Origin: Nitrosomonas ureae
GTDB taxonomy: Bacteria; Pseudomonadota; Gammaproteobacteria; Burkholderiales; Nitrosomonadaceae
Length of the DNA stretch: 64,000 nt
Reading direction: 5' to 3'
Assembly: GCF_001455205.1 (NCBI RefSeq)
Contig: NZ_CP013341.1
Location: 2,790,001 to 2,854,000, forward strand
Numbering within the stretch: position 1 is the stretch's first letter; every line of letters begins with the position of its first letter. The notes beneath the pieces were generated by a model. That model worked only from the letters and a program-made list of their open reading frames with translations, did not search any database and had not been told where the DNA came from. Positions 39,401-48,600 of the stretch are shown here, in pieces. A program made the position numbers and the translations under genes.

Positions 39401-42334
39401 CATGTAATCCGGCAATGTATTCCCAAGGGATTCACGCACCGTGGCAGCATCGCTCGCATACCCGGCGTGTAGCGAAACATAGGCGACCAGACGCACGCCG
39501 CCGGGCCCTTCCTTCGCCACTACTATCGCTTCCCTGACATCAGGCTGTAACTGCAACTGCGCTTCAACTTCCCCCAATTCAATGCGAAAACCTCTCACCT
39601 TCACCTGATGATCCACGCGCCCCAGATATTCAATCTGTCCATCCTTTCGCCAGCGTGCCAAATCACCCGTTCGGTATAAACGGCTTCCCTCCGCATCAAA
39701 AGGGTTCGCTATAAAACGCTCGGCTGTTAAGCCGGCTTTATTCAGGTAACCGCGCGCAAGCCCTGTCCCGCCAAGATACAATTCTCCACTCACTTGCTGT
39801 GGCACCAGATTAAATTCTGCATCTAGAATATAGGCCGTACGATCACCGACACGTGAACCAATCGGCATATAGCTTGAATCGAACTGGGTTCCTGGATACG
39901 CCTTAAAAATTAAGGGCGTGATAACTGTTTCGGTAGGACCATAACCGTTGATGATGCGTGGAGGGCGGAGTGTTTCCTGTATAAAGTTAAAACTGGTACG
40001 GCTCATTGCCTCGCCACCAACAGTATAGGAACGAATTGGCAAATTTTGCCCCGCATTGCCGGAAAACTCTGCCAGTTGCTGCAAGTAGCCCGGTGTAAAG
40101 CAAGCGACAGTAATTCGATGCTTGGCAATCTCAGAAATAGTACGTTCAACAGACCAGAAATCATTATCGCGCGGCATTAGTGCTGAACCAAAGGCCAGCG
40201 GTACCAGCCAGCGTTCATGCGCACCATCAAAATTTATCGAGGCAAATTGCAATTCACGATCTTCCGTTGTCATCTCATAAAGCTCGCCGATGGCTTGCAC
40301 ATGCATTGCCAATGCTCCATGTTCCACGGCTACGCCTTTTGGTTTACCGGTGGAGCCCGAGGTATAAATGATGTAGGCGAGGTGTTCGCCGTGCAAATTG
40401 ATTTTGGGGTTGTGTTCCGGTTCTTTTGCCAGGTCAAGCCTATCCAGTTCCAGTATTTCACACTCTGCAAGCAGTGGAATTTTCTGTCTGATATGACTTT
40501 GTGTCAGCAGTAGCTCAATACCGCTATCCATCGCCATGTAATTCAAACGATCCTGCGGGTAATCCGGATCCAGTGGCACATACGCACCGCCCGCCTTGAG
40601 CGTTGCGAGCAGACCCACGATCATCTCGATTGAACGCTCAACCGCAATCCCCACACGGGTTTCCAGCTTAACGCCCAGCGCAATAAGTCGGTGCGCCAGC
40701 CGGTTCGCGCGACAGTTCAGCTCTGCATAGCTGAGCTCGGTATCAGCAAAAATAAGTGCAATCGAATCAGGATGAACTGCCACCTGATGTTCGATCAGTC
40801 GATGCACGGGCTCAGTATTGGCATAACGCCGTTCGTTCACTCCCCAGTTCTTCAACTGCTCCCATTCATTCACACTTAATAACGTGATGTCACCTACACA
40901 TCGCTGCGGACATTCAGCCAGTTGTTCCAGAACTTTTAAGTAATGTTCGCTTAATCGCTTGATTGTCTCCGCTTCAAACAGTTCGGCGGCGTAAGTAAAG
41001 CGTGCGTCAATCCGGCCTTCCGGCCTTTCCACGATATCCAGCGTCAATTCGAATTGCGCCCCCCGCTCCCCGGGTTGATATTCTTCAACCGTCAAACCGG
41101 GCAGTTGCTGCAGCGCGCGATAGTCCTCGCGCAAGTAATTGAACATGACCTGGAACAGTGGATTCTGATTCAGGCTGCGTTCCGGTTGCAGCGCTTCAAC
41201 CAGCTCCTCAAACGGTAAGTCCTGATATGCCTGCGCACCCAAAGCGGCCTCACGGGATTGCTCAAGTATCATGCTCAGCGGCATGCGGCTATCGATGGTG
41301 TTGCGCAATACCTGAGTATTCACAAACAAGCCCACAACATTTTCTATTTCCGCCCGGTGACGATTGGCAATCGGCACTCCGACGCGAATGTCGCCTTGAC
41401 CGGTGTAGCGGTGCAACAATGCCTGAAAACCGGCGAGCAACATCATGAACAGCGTTGCTCCCCGATCCTGCGCCTGGCATTGCAAGCGGGTTGCCAATGA
41501 ATCGGGCAAAGTGAAATCATGCTGTGCCGCCCGGTAACTGCTGTTCGACGAACGCGCATAGTCCGTCGGCAACTGCAATACCGGATGCTCTGCACCTAAC
41601 TGATTGCGCCAGTATATTAATTGACGATCTTTCTCTCCTGCTTCCAGCCAGTTGCGCTGCCATTGCGCATAGTCGGCATATTGAATCGGAAGTTCTGGCA
41701 GCAGTAACGGCTCCCCTTCAATGTGTGCACGATAGCACGCGGCAAATTCGTCGATGATAATGCGATTGGACCAGGCATCGGAAATAATATGGTGCATCAC
41801 AACCACCAGATGATGTTCTTCCGTCGCAATCTGAATCAAGGCAACGCGCAATAAAGGGCCTTGCGTCAAATCAAACGGTGTTGCGTTGATCCGCATCGCT
41901 TCGTCACGCGCGCGTTGGGCGCGCTGCTCTGCCGGTAAATCGCACAAACTGATCATTGTCAGTTCAAATTTACCTTCCGATTCTATGATCTGCTCCGGCA
42001 GTCCTTCTGCATTAGCTCGAAAAACCGTGCGCAACGATTCATGCCGCGCTACCAGTGCCTGAAAACTGACTTGCAATGCTTCAGCATTCAGCTTCCCCAG
42101 CAGGCGCAGCACGCCGCTTAGGTGATATGCCGTGCTTTGCGGATCCAGTTGCCATAAAAACCAATGCCGATGCTGGGCATAGGAAAGAATAGGAGAATTT
42201 TCCAGGGATTGCCGGACGATAGGAAGCAAGGAGAAATCAATTCCCCGTTCCTTCAAGGTATTGAGAAAGGCTTTTTGTTTCTCAACTGAAAGCGCACAGA
42301 ACCGTTTAGCAATATCTTGTTTATTCAATTCCAA
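30434..42334 (-). CDS. Three-module NRPS: C-A-PCP-E-C-A-PCP-C-A-PCP-TE
   Basis: 3966 residues; terminal synthetase of the lipopeptide line. C1 about 50-480 (HHIISDAW), A1 500-1000, PCP1 serine near 1049 (LGGDSILS), E about 1090-1530 (HHLVIDGVSW, EGHGRE, RTIGWFTSIFPV, FNYLGQ), C2 1550-1990 (YPLSPMQTGMLFHS, HHLLLDGW), A2 2010-2510, PCP2 near 2559, C3 2620-3060 (HHILLDGW), A3 3080-3580, PCP3 near 3631, TE 3700-3966 (GWSLGG, Ser near 3764). The A pockets, aligned by eye to GrsA, read DGECTGGIT, DGEDHGTVT and DGEAVGGVT. The acidic 239 residue in all three suggests basic substrates (Lys/Orn type). The E domain predicts a D residue from module 1, accepted by the DCL-like C2. It starts at a TTG directly after the previous stop, with GGAG 7 nt upstream. 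Confidence 0.9.
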   Translation of the reverse strand: MELNKQDIAKRFCALSVEKQKAFLNTLKERGIDFSLLPIVRQSLENSPILSYAQHRHWFLWQLDPQSTAYHLSGVLRLLGKLNAEALQVSFQALVARHESLRTVFRANAEGLPEQIIESEGKFELTMISLCDLPAEQRAQRARDEAMRINATPFDLTQGPLLRVALIQIATEEHHLVVVMHHIISDAWSNRIIIDEFAACYRAHIEGEPLLLPELPIQYADYAQWQRNWLEAGEKDRQLIYWRNQLGAEHPVLQLPTDYARSSNSSYRAAQHDFTLPDSLATRLQCQAQDRGATLFMMLLAGFQALLHRYTGQGDIRVGVPIANRHRAEIENVVGLFVNTQVLRNTIDSRMPLSMILEQSREAALGAQAYQDLPFEELVEALQPERSLNQNPLFQVMFNYLREDYRALQQLPGLTVEEYQPGERGAQFELTLDIVERPEGRIDARFTYAAELFEAETIKRLSEHYLKVLEQLAECPQRCVGDITLLSVNEWEQLKNWGVNERRYANTEPVHRLIEHQVAVHPDSIALIFADTELSYAELNCRANRLAHRLIALGVKLETRVGIAVERSIEMIVGLLATLKAGGAYVPLDPDYPQDRLNYMAMDSGIELLLTQSHIRQKIPLLAECEILELDRLDLAKEPEHNPKINLHGEHLAYIIYTSGSTGKPKGVAVEHGALAMHVQAIGELYEMTTEDRELQFASINFDGAHERWLVPLAFGSALMPRDNDFWSVERTISEIAKHRITVACFTPGYLQQLAEFSGNAGQNLPIRSYTVGGEAMSRTSFNFIQETLRPPRIINGYGPTETVITPLIFKAYPGTQFDSSYMPIGSRVGDRTAYILDAEFNLVPQQVSGELYLGGTGLARGYLNKAGLTAERFIANPFDAEGSRLYRTGDLARWRKDGQIEYLGRVDHQVKVRGFRIELGEVEAQLQLQPDVREAIVVAKEGPGGVRLVAYVSLHAGYASDAATVRESLGNTLPDYMIPSAIIVLESLPLNANGKVDRKLLPEPEFLSTDQYEAPHGEIEETLAAIWQEILRIDRIGRNDNFFELGGDSILSLQIVTKVRRAGWKITPRQLFERQTIAALAVLTKPVDTVAGVIHEQAVSTGEPIPMLPIQLEFFTQQIPSRHHWNQAMPLRIRQSLNALSLEQALKAIVQHHRALRFCYEEQVDGRWMQIPTESISQDLLWKRHATHTEQLIALYNEAQRSLNLQQGPLIRGMLVDMADHTQRLLLVIHHLVIDGVSWRILMEDLETAYTQALRGETIILPENTSDYSIWTQRLQQYALNHAAEYAYWQNLANISTDLPCDFPQGSKRMQCYQKITINLNQEQTQALLKDAPTAYRTQVNDLLLAALGNALCHWSGYKEILVDLEGHGREDLYPEIDLSRTIGWFTSIFPVILSASGDLAQRIKQTKEYLRCIPNKGLGYGLFKYYGTEEQRQILAELPRAQVVFNYLGQFDANFAEDTLWTLADESVGESMDAGVLKQHDLLINSHIYDGKFCLEVSYSEARYLKKTIEAFVNSFMAELEDVIAHCGGDVRGVTPSDFPLIQITQDELDILPIPVAQLDDLYPLSPMQTGMLFHSVFDADEDVYLNQLRADVEHLDVERFKAAWQAAIDRHEILRTGFVQEGKTPLQWVAKIAELPFVVHDWRDLNTHSQATWQQDLDALARSEHILGIDLTKPPLVRIVILRLADNRYHVIMTIHHLLLDGWSTSQLMGEVLRQYSGETLSSPRARYRDFIEWLNGRDQNKSEIYWQKRLHDITEPTRLANVISMPVRNIGYQEYVHPLDRAIGNKLIHFAKRERITVNTLLQAGWALLLGHYTGQQIVTFGVTVAGRPSDLLAADQILGLFINTLPVSVELRPELTVGSWLRDLQAQNLASREHEHTPLYEIQRWGGQSGQGLFDSILVFENYPIDETFKQYTPGGLIFSDVRGLEATNYPMTVSVIESEGLSLHYGYDRQFFSEITVTRIATQIEQLLEKITHGENKCLHDITLLGEAEWKQLKDWGINDQRYNCNEPVHCLFEQQVNKQPETIALILDDVQLSYAQLNECANRLAHRLIALGVKPESRVGIAVERSTDMVIGLLATLKTGSAYVPLDPDYPQERLNHMIIDSAIELLLTQSPLRNRIPHSVECNILELDRLDLIDYPDTNPYVRLHDEHLAYIIYTSGSTGKPKGVGVAHHALAEHTYVAIDFFKLCSTDRMLQFSTINFDGFIEQLFPPLCAGAAIVLRGSQLWDSDMFYRELMDKQITVADLTTAYWFLLVQDFAKRGLRDYGSLRQVHAGGEAMSPEGIKAWRQAGMAGITLLNTYGPTEAVVTATVADCGENKSVDNFDSTQVTIGKPLPARRIYLLDANLAPVICGVPGELCIGGELLARGYLNQPALTAERFIADPFDSKGGRLYCTGDLARWRADGQIEYLGRLDHQVKIRGFRIELGEVESQLLLQPGIREAIVVVKEGSNGAKLAAYVSPHAGITIDTTELKETLMQSLPDYMIPAVFVVLAGLPLNANGKVARNLLPEPEFVGTSQYEAPQGEVEEALTAIWMEVLGIRRIGRNDNFFELGGDSILSLQIVTQARRIGWKFSPRQLFEQQTIAALAQVTEAVSEPMADESQSDRGYLKDYLDEKIIAALPFGNNEIEDIYPLSPIQEGMLFHTLEAPGTGLYVTQASVEVEGLDAARLEQAWQAMIARHPILRTAFLWRAGLARPLQIVLKQAAMSAHHLDWREKELKEEQITAYADQELKREFDFLNPPLARLSLIRIDENRHQLIWTKHHILLDGWSDSILISDWLRCYNGEKLAPVGPDYGAYVHWLEKQDKQASQHFWQAELSGIEGSTFLSQSVTKAVNKEDRPEFAQIYTRLSVEETRSLQIFAQQTHITLNTFVQAAWALLLQRYTGKQTVVFGATVSGRPLGLSKADEIVGLFINTIPIPVERHSNLTVSEYLNVLQKTNARLRDYEHTSLADIQRWAGFSGQPLFDSIVVFENYPINAALRDTESYGLRFGAMQGKGLTGYTMDLQVIVEDTLEIEYSYACNDLTDQFVLALRNHMELLMREMMSDPLRIVGELGWLEKHEFDRLFLLRGNSGSRQVSRAYQPVHHLIERNAALQPDAIALLMGDQEISYVELNTQANKLAHRLMQLGIKPEMRVGVAMERSLDIIVTLLAILKSGAAYVPLDLDYPSDRLAFMIKDSALSLLIAQSKVLSKFEFDTVVPKLAMDAIELKTESARNPTIPVHEHNLAYVIYTSGSTGLPKGVAVTHGPLAMHCQATARIYDMHPGSCELLFMSFSFDGAHERWLTALTVGAGLAVRDQELWTAEQTYDALRHYSITNAAFPPAYLGQIAEWAMPRNDPPPVELYVFGGEAMPKTSYDLIRRTLRPRTLINGYGPTETVVTPLIWKTQASGSFDCAYAPIGRPVGERVVYILDIDMQLVPIGIMGELYIGGYGLARGYLERSGLTAERFIADPFDESGGRLYRTGDLVRWMDDGNIEYVGRTDHQVKIRGFRIELGEVEARMREINGVADAAVVVHQSAAGTQLAAYVVPAVEQSAQSLITHLKQTLGQRLPEYMLPAYFVSLNALPRLPSGKLDRNALPEPEVSSSDAYQEPSTPEAKILASIWQAVLGVERVGETDNFFALGGDSLSSLKVMARIRSQTDVKLDFKLRDLIQRPTIASLLGLDKRTSVDANGLLALNQFSGDENVKPLFCIHAGLGTVFDYQPLARQLQGIRTVYGLPCRMLADISHRDVSLVQMAEDYCEMIQAVQPEGPYHLVGWSLGGTLAALMAAILEANNQIVTFLGLIDPYVPGVELLQSDDWRQDFFDFVSVAIPGTAPDDDLKDVLASQSMVVESKQAVVDLLEKVLSIRQARIQTGKHTEIQDYADLGVEELAHVFLVARHLKMLSLQTNALNPLHTDAICWWAATREANDRHALESQLKPTKIHSMEINTDHFDIVRAEALLSKVKSLLMTDMFNLLFQ
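40341..42186 (-). repeat. 1.85-kb direct repeat, copy in the terminal NRPS
   Basis: Covers most of C1 and the N-terminal part of A1 up to the YTSGSTGKPKG core motif. It matches 43665-45510 at a constant offset of 3324 bp with only scattered substitutions and no indels. Confidence 0.9.
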
Positions 42335-45300
42335 TCAATTCTCCAATAAATCAATTATTTCTGCCATTTCATCCAATGTGTTGCGTTCTTCGGCAATTGG
42401 AGCACTCTGCGCTTGTACCATCGCAGCAATTTCTCTCAAAAGAGGATGCTCAAAATAGGCTCGCAATGGTAATGTAATCCGCCTCATGGCCTGTAACTTC
42501 TGCTGAACTTGCAAAATCGACAAAGAATGTCCTCCCAGCTCAAAGAAATGGTCATTGCGTCCCACTAGATGAAGACCTAATACTTCTTTCCAGATTGCCG
42601 CCAATGCTTCTTCCACTTCGCCCTGCGGTTCTTCATACAGGTTCATGTCGATCAATTCCGGATCGGGTAAAAGTTTGCGCTCCACCTTGCCGTTCGCATT
42701 CAGTGGTAGGTTTTCCAATATAACTATTGCTGACGGAATCATATAATCCGGTAGGGATTTTGCCAGTGCATCGCGCAGTTCAGCCGTATTTATCGTGCTT
42801 CCTTCTCGACAAGAAATGTAGGCAACCAGCCTTATGCTACCCAGCCTCTCTTTTGTTACCGCCACCGCTTCCCGGATTTGCGGTTGTAGCAGCAGTTGCG
42901 CTTCAATTTCACCCAACTCGATACGAAAACCTCTGATCTTAATCTGATGATCCAGGCGCCCCAGATATTCTATCTGCCCATCTGATCGCCATCTCGCCAG
43001 ATCTCCCGTACGGTAAAGCCGCTCCCCTTTCTCATTGAATGGATCAGCTATAAATCGTTGCGCAGTTAAACCCGGGTTATTGTAATAACCCCGCGCAAGT
43101 CCTTCACCGCCGAGATATAATTCTCCTGGCATACCGCAACAAACCGGATTCAGTTGAGTGTCGAGAATGAACAACCGGGTAGCGGCAATGGGCGCACCAA
43201 GCGTTGTCACTCTTTGATTGATTTTTCCAATGATTGACCAAATAGTTGTTTCAGTGGGCCCGTACATGTTCCACAATTCAACATTCAATGCCCGCAACTG
43301 ATCAACCAGGTCGATTGATAACGCTTCTCCACCGCATAAGCATTTCAGAGATAAGTGGTTTCCTTCCTGCAAACCTTTCCACCCTGCTGCCAGTAGTACG
43401 CGCCACCCAGCCGGTGTCGATTGAAATACATTTGGCAGGTAAGTTTTGAGTAAGCGCACGAGCTTGGGTCCATCCTGGGTTATTGTCCGGGATGCCAGCA
43501 CTAATCGGGCGCCTGTACTTAAAGGCAGATAAATTTCCAATCCGGCGATATCAAATGAAAATGCAGTAACCGATATCAACGTATTACCAGCTTCCATACC
43601 AGGCGACTCAAGCATACTCATTATGAAGTGACCCAATGCATGATGGCGCACGGCCACGCCCTTTGGTTTACCGGTGGAGCCCGAGGTATAAATGATGTAG
43701 GCGAGGTGTTCGCCGTGCAAATTGATTTTGGGGTTGTGTTCCGGTTCTTTTGCCAGGTCAAGCCTATCCAGTTCCAGTATTTCACACTCTGCAAGCAGTG
43801 GAATTTTCTGTCTGATATGGCTTTGTGTCAGCAGTAGCTCAATACCGCTATCCATCGCCATGTAATTCAAACGATCCTGCGGGTAATCCGGATCCAGTGG
43901 CACATACGCACCGCCCGCCTTGAGTGTTGCGAGCAGACCCACGATCATCTCGATTGAACGCTCAACCGCAATCCCCACACGGATTTCCGGCTTAACGCCC
44001 AGCGCGATAAGTCGGTGCGCCAGCCGGTTCGCGCGACAGTTCAGCTCTGCATAGCTGAGCTCGGTATCAGCAAAAATAAGTGCAATCGAATCAGGATGAA
44101 CTGCCACCTGATGTTCGATCAGTCGATGCACGGGCTCAGTATTGGCATAACGCCGTTCGTTCACTCCCCAGTTCTTCAGCTGCTCCCATTCATTCACACT
44201 TAATAACGTGATGTCACCTACACATCGTTGCGGACATTCAGCCAGTTGTTCCAAAACTTTTAAGTAATGTTCGCTTAATCGCTTGATTGTCTCCGCTTCA
44301 AACAGTTCGGCGGCGTAAGTAAAGCGCGCATCAATCCGACCTTCCGGCCTTTCCACGATATCCAGCGTCAATTCGAATTGTGCCCCCCGCTCCCCGGGTT
44401 GATATTCTTCAACCGTCAAACCGGGCAGTTGCTGCAGCGCGCGATAGTCCTCGCGCAAGTAATTGAACATGACCTGGAACAGTGGATTCTGATTCAGGCT
44501 GCGTTCCGGTTGCAGCGCTTCAACCAGCTCCTCAAACGGTAAGTCCTGATATGCCTGCGCACCCAAAGCGGCCTTACGGGATTGCTCAAGTATCATGCTC
44601 AGCGGCATGCGGCTATCGATGATGTTGCGCAATACCTGAGTATTCACAAACAAGCCCACAACATTTTCTATTTCCGCCCGGTGACGATTGGCAATCGGCA
44701 CTCCGACGCGAATGTCGCCTTGACCGGTGTAGCGGTGCAACAATGCCTGAAAACCGGCGAGCAACATCATGAACAGCGTTGCTCCCCGATCCTGCGCCTG
44801 GCATTGCAAGCGGGTTGCCAATGAATCGGGCAAAGTGAAATCATGCTGTGCCGCCCGGTAACTGCTGTTCGACGAACGCGCATAGTCCGTCGGCAACTGC
44901 AATACCGGATGCTCTGCACCTAACTGATTGCGCCAGTATATTAATTGACGATCTTTCTCTCCTGCTTCCAGCCAGTTGCGCTGCCATTGCGCATAGTCGG
45001 CATATTGAATCGGAAGTTCTGGCAGCAGTAACGGCTCCCCTTCAATGTGTGCACGATAGCACGCGGCAAATTCGTCGATGATAATGCGATTGGACCAGGC
45101 ATCGGAAATAATGTGATGCATCACAACCACCAGATGATGTTCTTCTGCCGCAATCTGAATCAAGGCAACGCGCAATAAAGGGCCTTGCGTCAAATCAAAC
45201 GGTGTTGCGTTGATCCGCATCGCTTCGTCACGCGCGCGTTGGGCGCGCTGCTCTGCCGGTAAATCGCACAAACTGATCATTGTCAGTTCAAATTTACCTT

Positions 45301-45664
45301 CCGATTCTATGATCTGCTCCGGCAGTCCTTCTGCATTAGCTCGAAAAACCGTGCGCAACGATTCATGCCGCGCTACCAGTGCCTGAAAACTGACTTGCAA
45401 TGCTTCAGCATTCAGCTTCCCCAGCAGGCGCAGCACGCCGCTTAGGTGGTATGCCGTGCTTTGCGGATCCAGTTGCCATAAAAACCAATGCCGATGCTGG
45501 GCATAGGAAACAAGTGCAGATTCGCTGGCATGGCGGCGTGCAAGGGTGGATTTCTGGTGCGCCCGGTCACTATTTATTTGAAGCCGCTGTTTCAGTCGCT
45601 GTTGCTGCTCTGGCGTCAGACGAGCTCGTCTCTGGGTAAGGTCTTTATTGTTTTTCATTATCAA
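42335..45664 (-). CDS. Single-module NRPS C-A-PCP, predicted glycine
   Basis: 1109 residues. C domain about 50-480 (HHIISDAW), A domain about 500-990 (YTSGSTGKPKG, YGPTETTIW, GEIEAQ), PCP with serine near 1044 (LGGHSLSIL). The pocket residues read by eye against GrsA are DILQLGMIW, almost the published glycine code DILQLGLIW, so glycine is the likely substrate. It acts after the PKS module and hands over to the three-module NRPS; its stop codon directly precedes that gene's start. The C domain and the front of the A domain are nearly identical to those of the next gene, while the specificity core differs, which suggests a duplicated module with an exchanged A core. Confidence 0.9.
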   Translation of the reverse strand: MIMKNNKDLTQRRARLTPEQQQRLKQRLQINSDRAHQKSTLARRHASESALVSYAQHRHWFLWQLDPQSTAYHLSGVLRLLGKLNAEALQVSFQALVARHESLRTVFRANAEGLPEQIIESEGKFELTMISLCDLPAEQRAQRARDEAMRINATPFDLTQGPLLRVALIQIAAEEHHLVVVMHHIISDAWSNRIIIDEFAACYRAHIEGEPLLLPELPIQYADYAQWQRNWLEAGEKDRQLIYWRNQLGAEHPVLQLPTDYARSSNSSYRAAQHDFTLPDSLATRLQCQAQDRGATLFMMLLAGFQALLHRYTGQGDIRVGVPIANRHRAEIENVVGLFVNTQVLRNIIDSRMPLSMILEQSRKAALGAQAYQDLPFEELVEALQPERSLNQNPLFQVMFNYLREDYRALQQLPGLTVEEYQPGERGAQFELTLDIVERPEGRIDARFTYAAELFEAETIKRLSEHYLKVLEQLAECPQRCVGDITLLSVNEWEQLKNWGVNERRYANTEPVHRLIEHQVAVHPDSIALIFADTELSYAELNCRANRLAHRLIALGVKPEIRVGIAVERSIEMIVGLLATLKAGGAYVPLDPDYPQDRLNYMAMDSGIELLLTQSHIRQKIPLLAECEILELDRLDLAKEPEHNPKINLHGEHLAYIIYTSGSTGKPKGVAVRHHALGHFIMSMLESPGMEAGNTLISVTAFSFDIAGLEIYLPLSTGARLVLASRTITQDGPKLVRLLKTYLPNVFQSTPAGWRVLLAAGWKGLQEGNHLSLKCLCGGEALSIDLVDQLRALNVELWNMYGPTETTIWSIIGKINQRVTTLGAPIAATRLFILDTQLNPVCCGMPGELYLGGEGLARGYYNNPGLTAQRFIADPFNEKGERLYRTGDLARWRSDGQIEYLGRLDHQIKIRGFRIELGEIEAQLLLQPQIREAVAVTKERLGSIRLVAYISCREGSTINTAELRDALAKSLPDYMIPSAIVILENLPLNANGKVERKLLPDPELIDMNLYEEPQGEVEEALAAIWKEVLGLHLVGRNDHFFELGGHSLSILQVQQKLQAMRRITLPLRAYFEHPLLREIAAMVQAQSAPIAEERNTLDEMAEIIDLLEN
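43665..45510 (-). repeat. 1.85-kb direct repeat, copy in the glycine NRPS
   Basis: Partner of 40341-42186. Identity starts at the A3 core (YTSGSTGKPKG) and ends inside the C-domain start (SYAQHRHWFLWQLDP). Confidence 0.9.
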
Positions 45665-48600
45665 GAATATTCGATTTCATCAAGCAGTTTAGTTTCGACC
45701 AGTGCCGCCAGAGCAGTAATGGTGGGCGATCTGAAAAAATCGGCCGGATGCAAATCCACAGAAAAACCTGCTCTTACTCTGGACAGCAACTGTATTCCCA
45801 GCAACGAATCGCCCCCCAGTTCGAATAAATTATCATCAACGCCAATGGCTTCTATTCCCAGCAAACTCTGCCAAATTTCAGCGATGCTTATTTCCAGTTC
45901 ACTTTCGGGTGATTTAAAAGTAGTCTGTAGCATAGGTCTTGAGAATCTTCCGACTTTATGCGTAGGGGGTGTAAAGGCAAAAGGCTGAGCAAGAAGATCC
46001 TGCTGGGTTTGGCTCAATCGAGCCTGCAAATCGAGCGTCGAAACGATAACTTGAGGAATATTCGGACCATTCACAATACGCTCAAATATCTCTGCGCCTT
46101 CTTTCGGCGCAATTCCTATACCATCAGGCATCTCCATATTTGCAGCCATGCCGACTTCGCGCCAACTGTCCCAATTAATCGAAATGACAGGATATGCATG
46201 TTCACGGTAGGCAGAATGAGCAACCGCATCCAAATAAGCGTTGGCCGCACAATAATCAACTTTATTAAGGCCGCCCGCCATCGTTGCCAGTGAAGAGCAT
46301 AACAGCATGAAATCCAGCGAATCGTCCTTGAATATCGCTTGCAACGCCTGCATCCCTTGCACCTTTGGTCCCAGTACCCGCGCAATCGTCTCTTCCGTTT
46401 TTAAAGACATTAACCCATTGCTCACTTCACCTGCAGTATGAATAACGCCATTGATGACGCCAAAGTCATGCCTTGCCTGCGCTACAGCTGCTTTCAATTC
46501 CGTTAAATTTGCAACATCCGCATTGACCACCAGCACTTTGGCACCCAGTTCCTCAAGTTTCCTGATGCTTTCTATTTTGTGATACACAGCACTGTCTTTA
46601 TGGGTTGCAGACAAAACTTCTGACCAGCTCTCGCGAGGTGGAACCGGAGAACGTCCCAGTAACACCAATTTAGCCTGGAATTTCCGCGCTAAATATTCCG
46701 CCAGTGTCAAACCGATGCCTCCTAATCCGCCCGTAATAAAATAAACTCCGCCAGGTTTAAATCGGTTGAGTGCAGATGTGGAATATTGAGCGGATTCAAA
46801 AAATTGAACCCAGCGGTGCGGACCTCGATAAGCGATCATTGAATTATCATTATTCGCTTGTGATTCGGCGAGAATCTGCTCAACCAGCCGTGATTCGGCA
46901 ACACTGCCCGGCACCGGTAATTCAACATCAATCAGACGGCAATCCAGATAAGAATGCTCTTGCGGAATGACCTTACAGGGTCCTGTTAACAATGCTTTCT
47001 CCGGGCATAATGTTTCATTACCCGTGACATCCGAAAACTGATTGGTTACGATAGTAATTTCCGTTCGCTCACCCGAAAGAACATTGGATTGGTTATTTTC
47101 TAATGCTTTGACAAGATAAAGCAGACTGTAAAAATATCTTGCCAAGCTTTCTGCCTGAGTCAAAACTTCAGCGTTCGAGCTTAAGCTCCAGCAATAGAAA
47201 ATGTGCTGAATTGACTTTCTCTCATCACGAATATCCTGCAGCAGCCGATCAAAATCATTTTTATCATCAGGGCGTATGATGTAGCCATGTTCATTTTCGC
47301 GATGGAATTCAGAGCCAGCAGAAACCGTGATAAGCTTAACGCCATAAATCAATAGTTGCTCCACTAAAGCAGCGCCAAGCATATTCTCATTCTTGAAAAT
47401 CAAACAATACCCCGCAGTCCCAGGGAAAGGATTTCCAAACTCAAGTTTCTCAGCACGCCGCCATGAAGGCACATAAAACCAATCATTGATTGAGCGTATA
47501 TGCGCTTTTACAGTATGCGAGACTTGCTCTCCCTGTTTTTCCGGTTTAATCCAATAGGATTGCCGTTCAAATGGATAGGTCGGCAGTGAAACACGGCGGC
47601 GACGTTCATGGGCATAGTAACTCTCCCAATCGATGGATAGTCCGTTTAACCAAAGCTTGCCAAGACTGAGATACAAGTGTTTCTGGGCATCATGATTTTT
47701 GTTCGGATGGGGTAACGAGGAAACCATCAATTGCTCAGGCTTTGCTGAAGGATGGCGCTGAGCTAATGTAATCAATGTTTCTCCTGGGCCCACTTCGAGA
47801 AAAACTTGCTCCTGATTACTCAGCAACTGTTGCAGGCCATTATTAAAACGCACCGTTCCACGCAAATGCCGCCCCCAGTAATCGGGATCCGTAGCTTCTT
47901 GAGCAGTAATCCAATTTCCGCTTAGGTTTGAGAAAAATGGAATCGTGGGGCGACGCAACTCAACTTTGGCCATCAGATCAACAAAAGCCGGAATTATGGG
48001 CTCCACCATTCTGGAATGAAAAGCATGCGAAACATGTAATCGCCGGCACACGATCTCTTGCTGGATCAGATTTTTTTCAATCGCATCAATAGCCGCAATA
48101 GAACCAGATAGAACACAAAGCTCCGGTCCATTGACTGCTGCCAGATCGCAATCTTCAGTGATCATTGTCATGAGTTTGTCTTCGGGCAGCATGACAGCCA
48201 GCATTGCGCCCTTGTCCACTTGCTGCAACAAGCGTCCACGCATCGCCACTAATTGCACCGCATCTTCCAAGGAAAACACATTGGCCAGGCAAGCTGCGAC
48301 ATATTCACCCACACTATGACCTATCATCGATGTGGGTTGAATGCCCCATGACATCCATAGTTTGGCCAAAGCGTATTCAATTACAAACAATGCAGGTTGC
48401 GTAACTTCAGTTTGCTCAAGCCGCACTGAAGCCAAAACGCGATCTTCTTCATTGCTATCAGGAAACAGTATTGTGAATAGATCAAAATCAAGATATGGTT
48501 TAAGCAGATCAATGCAACGATCAAGTTCCTGGCGAAAAACCAACTCATTTCGATAGAGATCGCGAGCCATATCGACATATTGTGCTCCCTGTCCGGGAAA

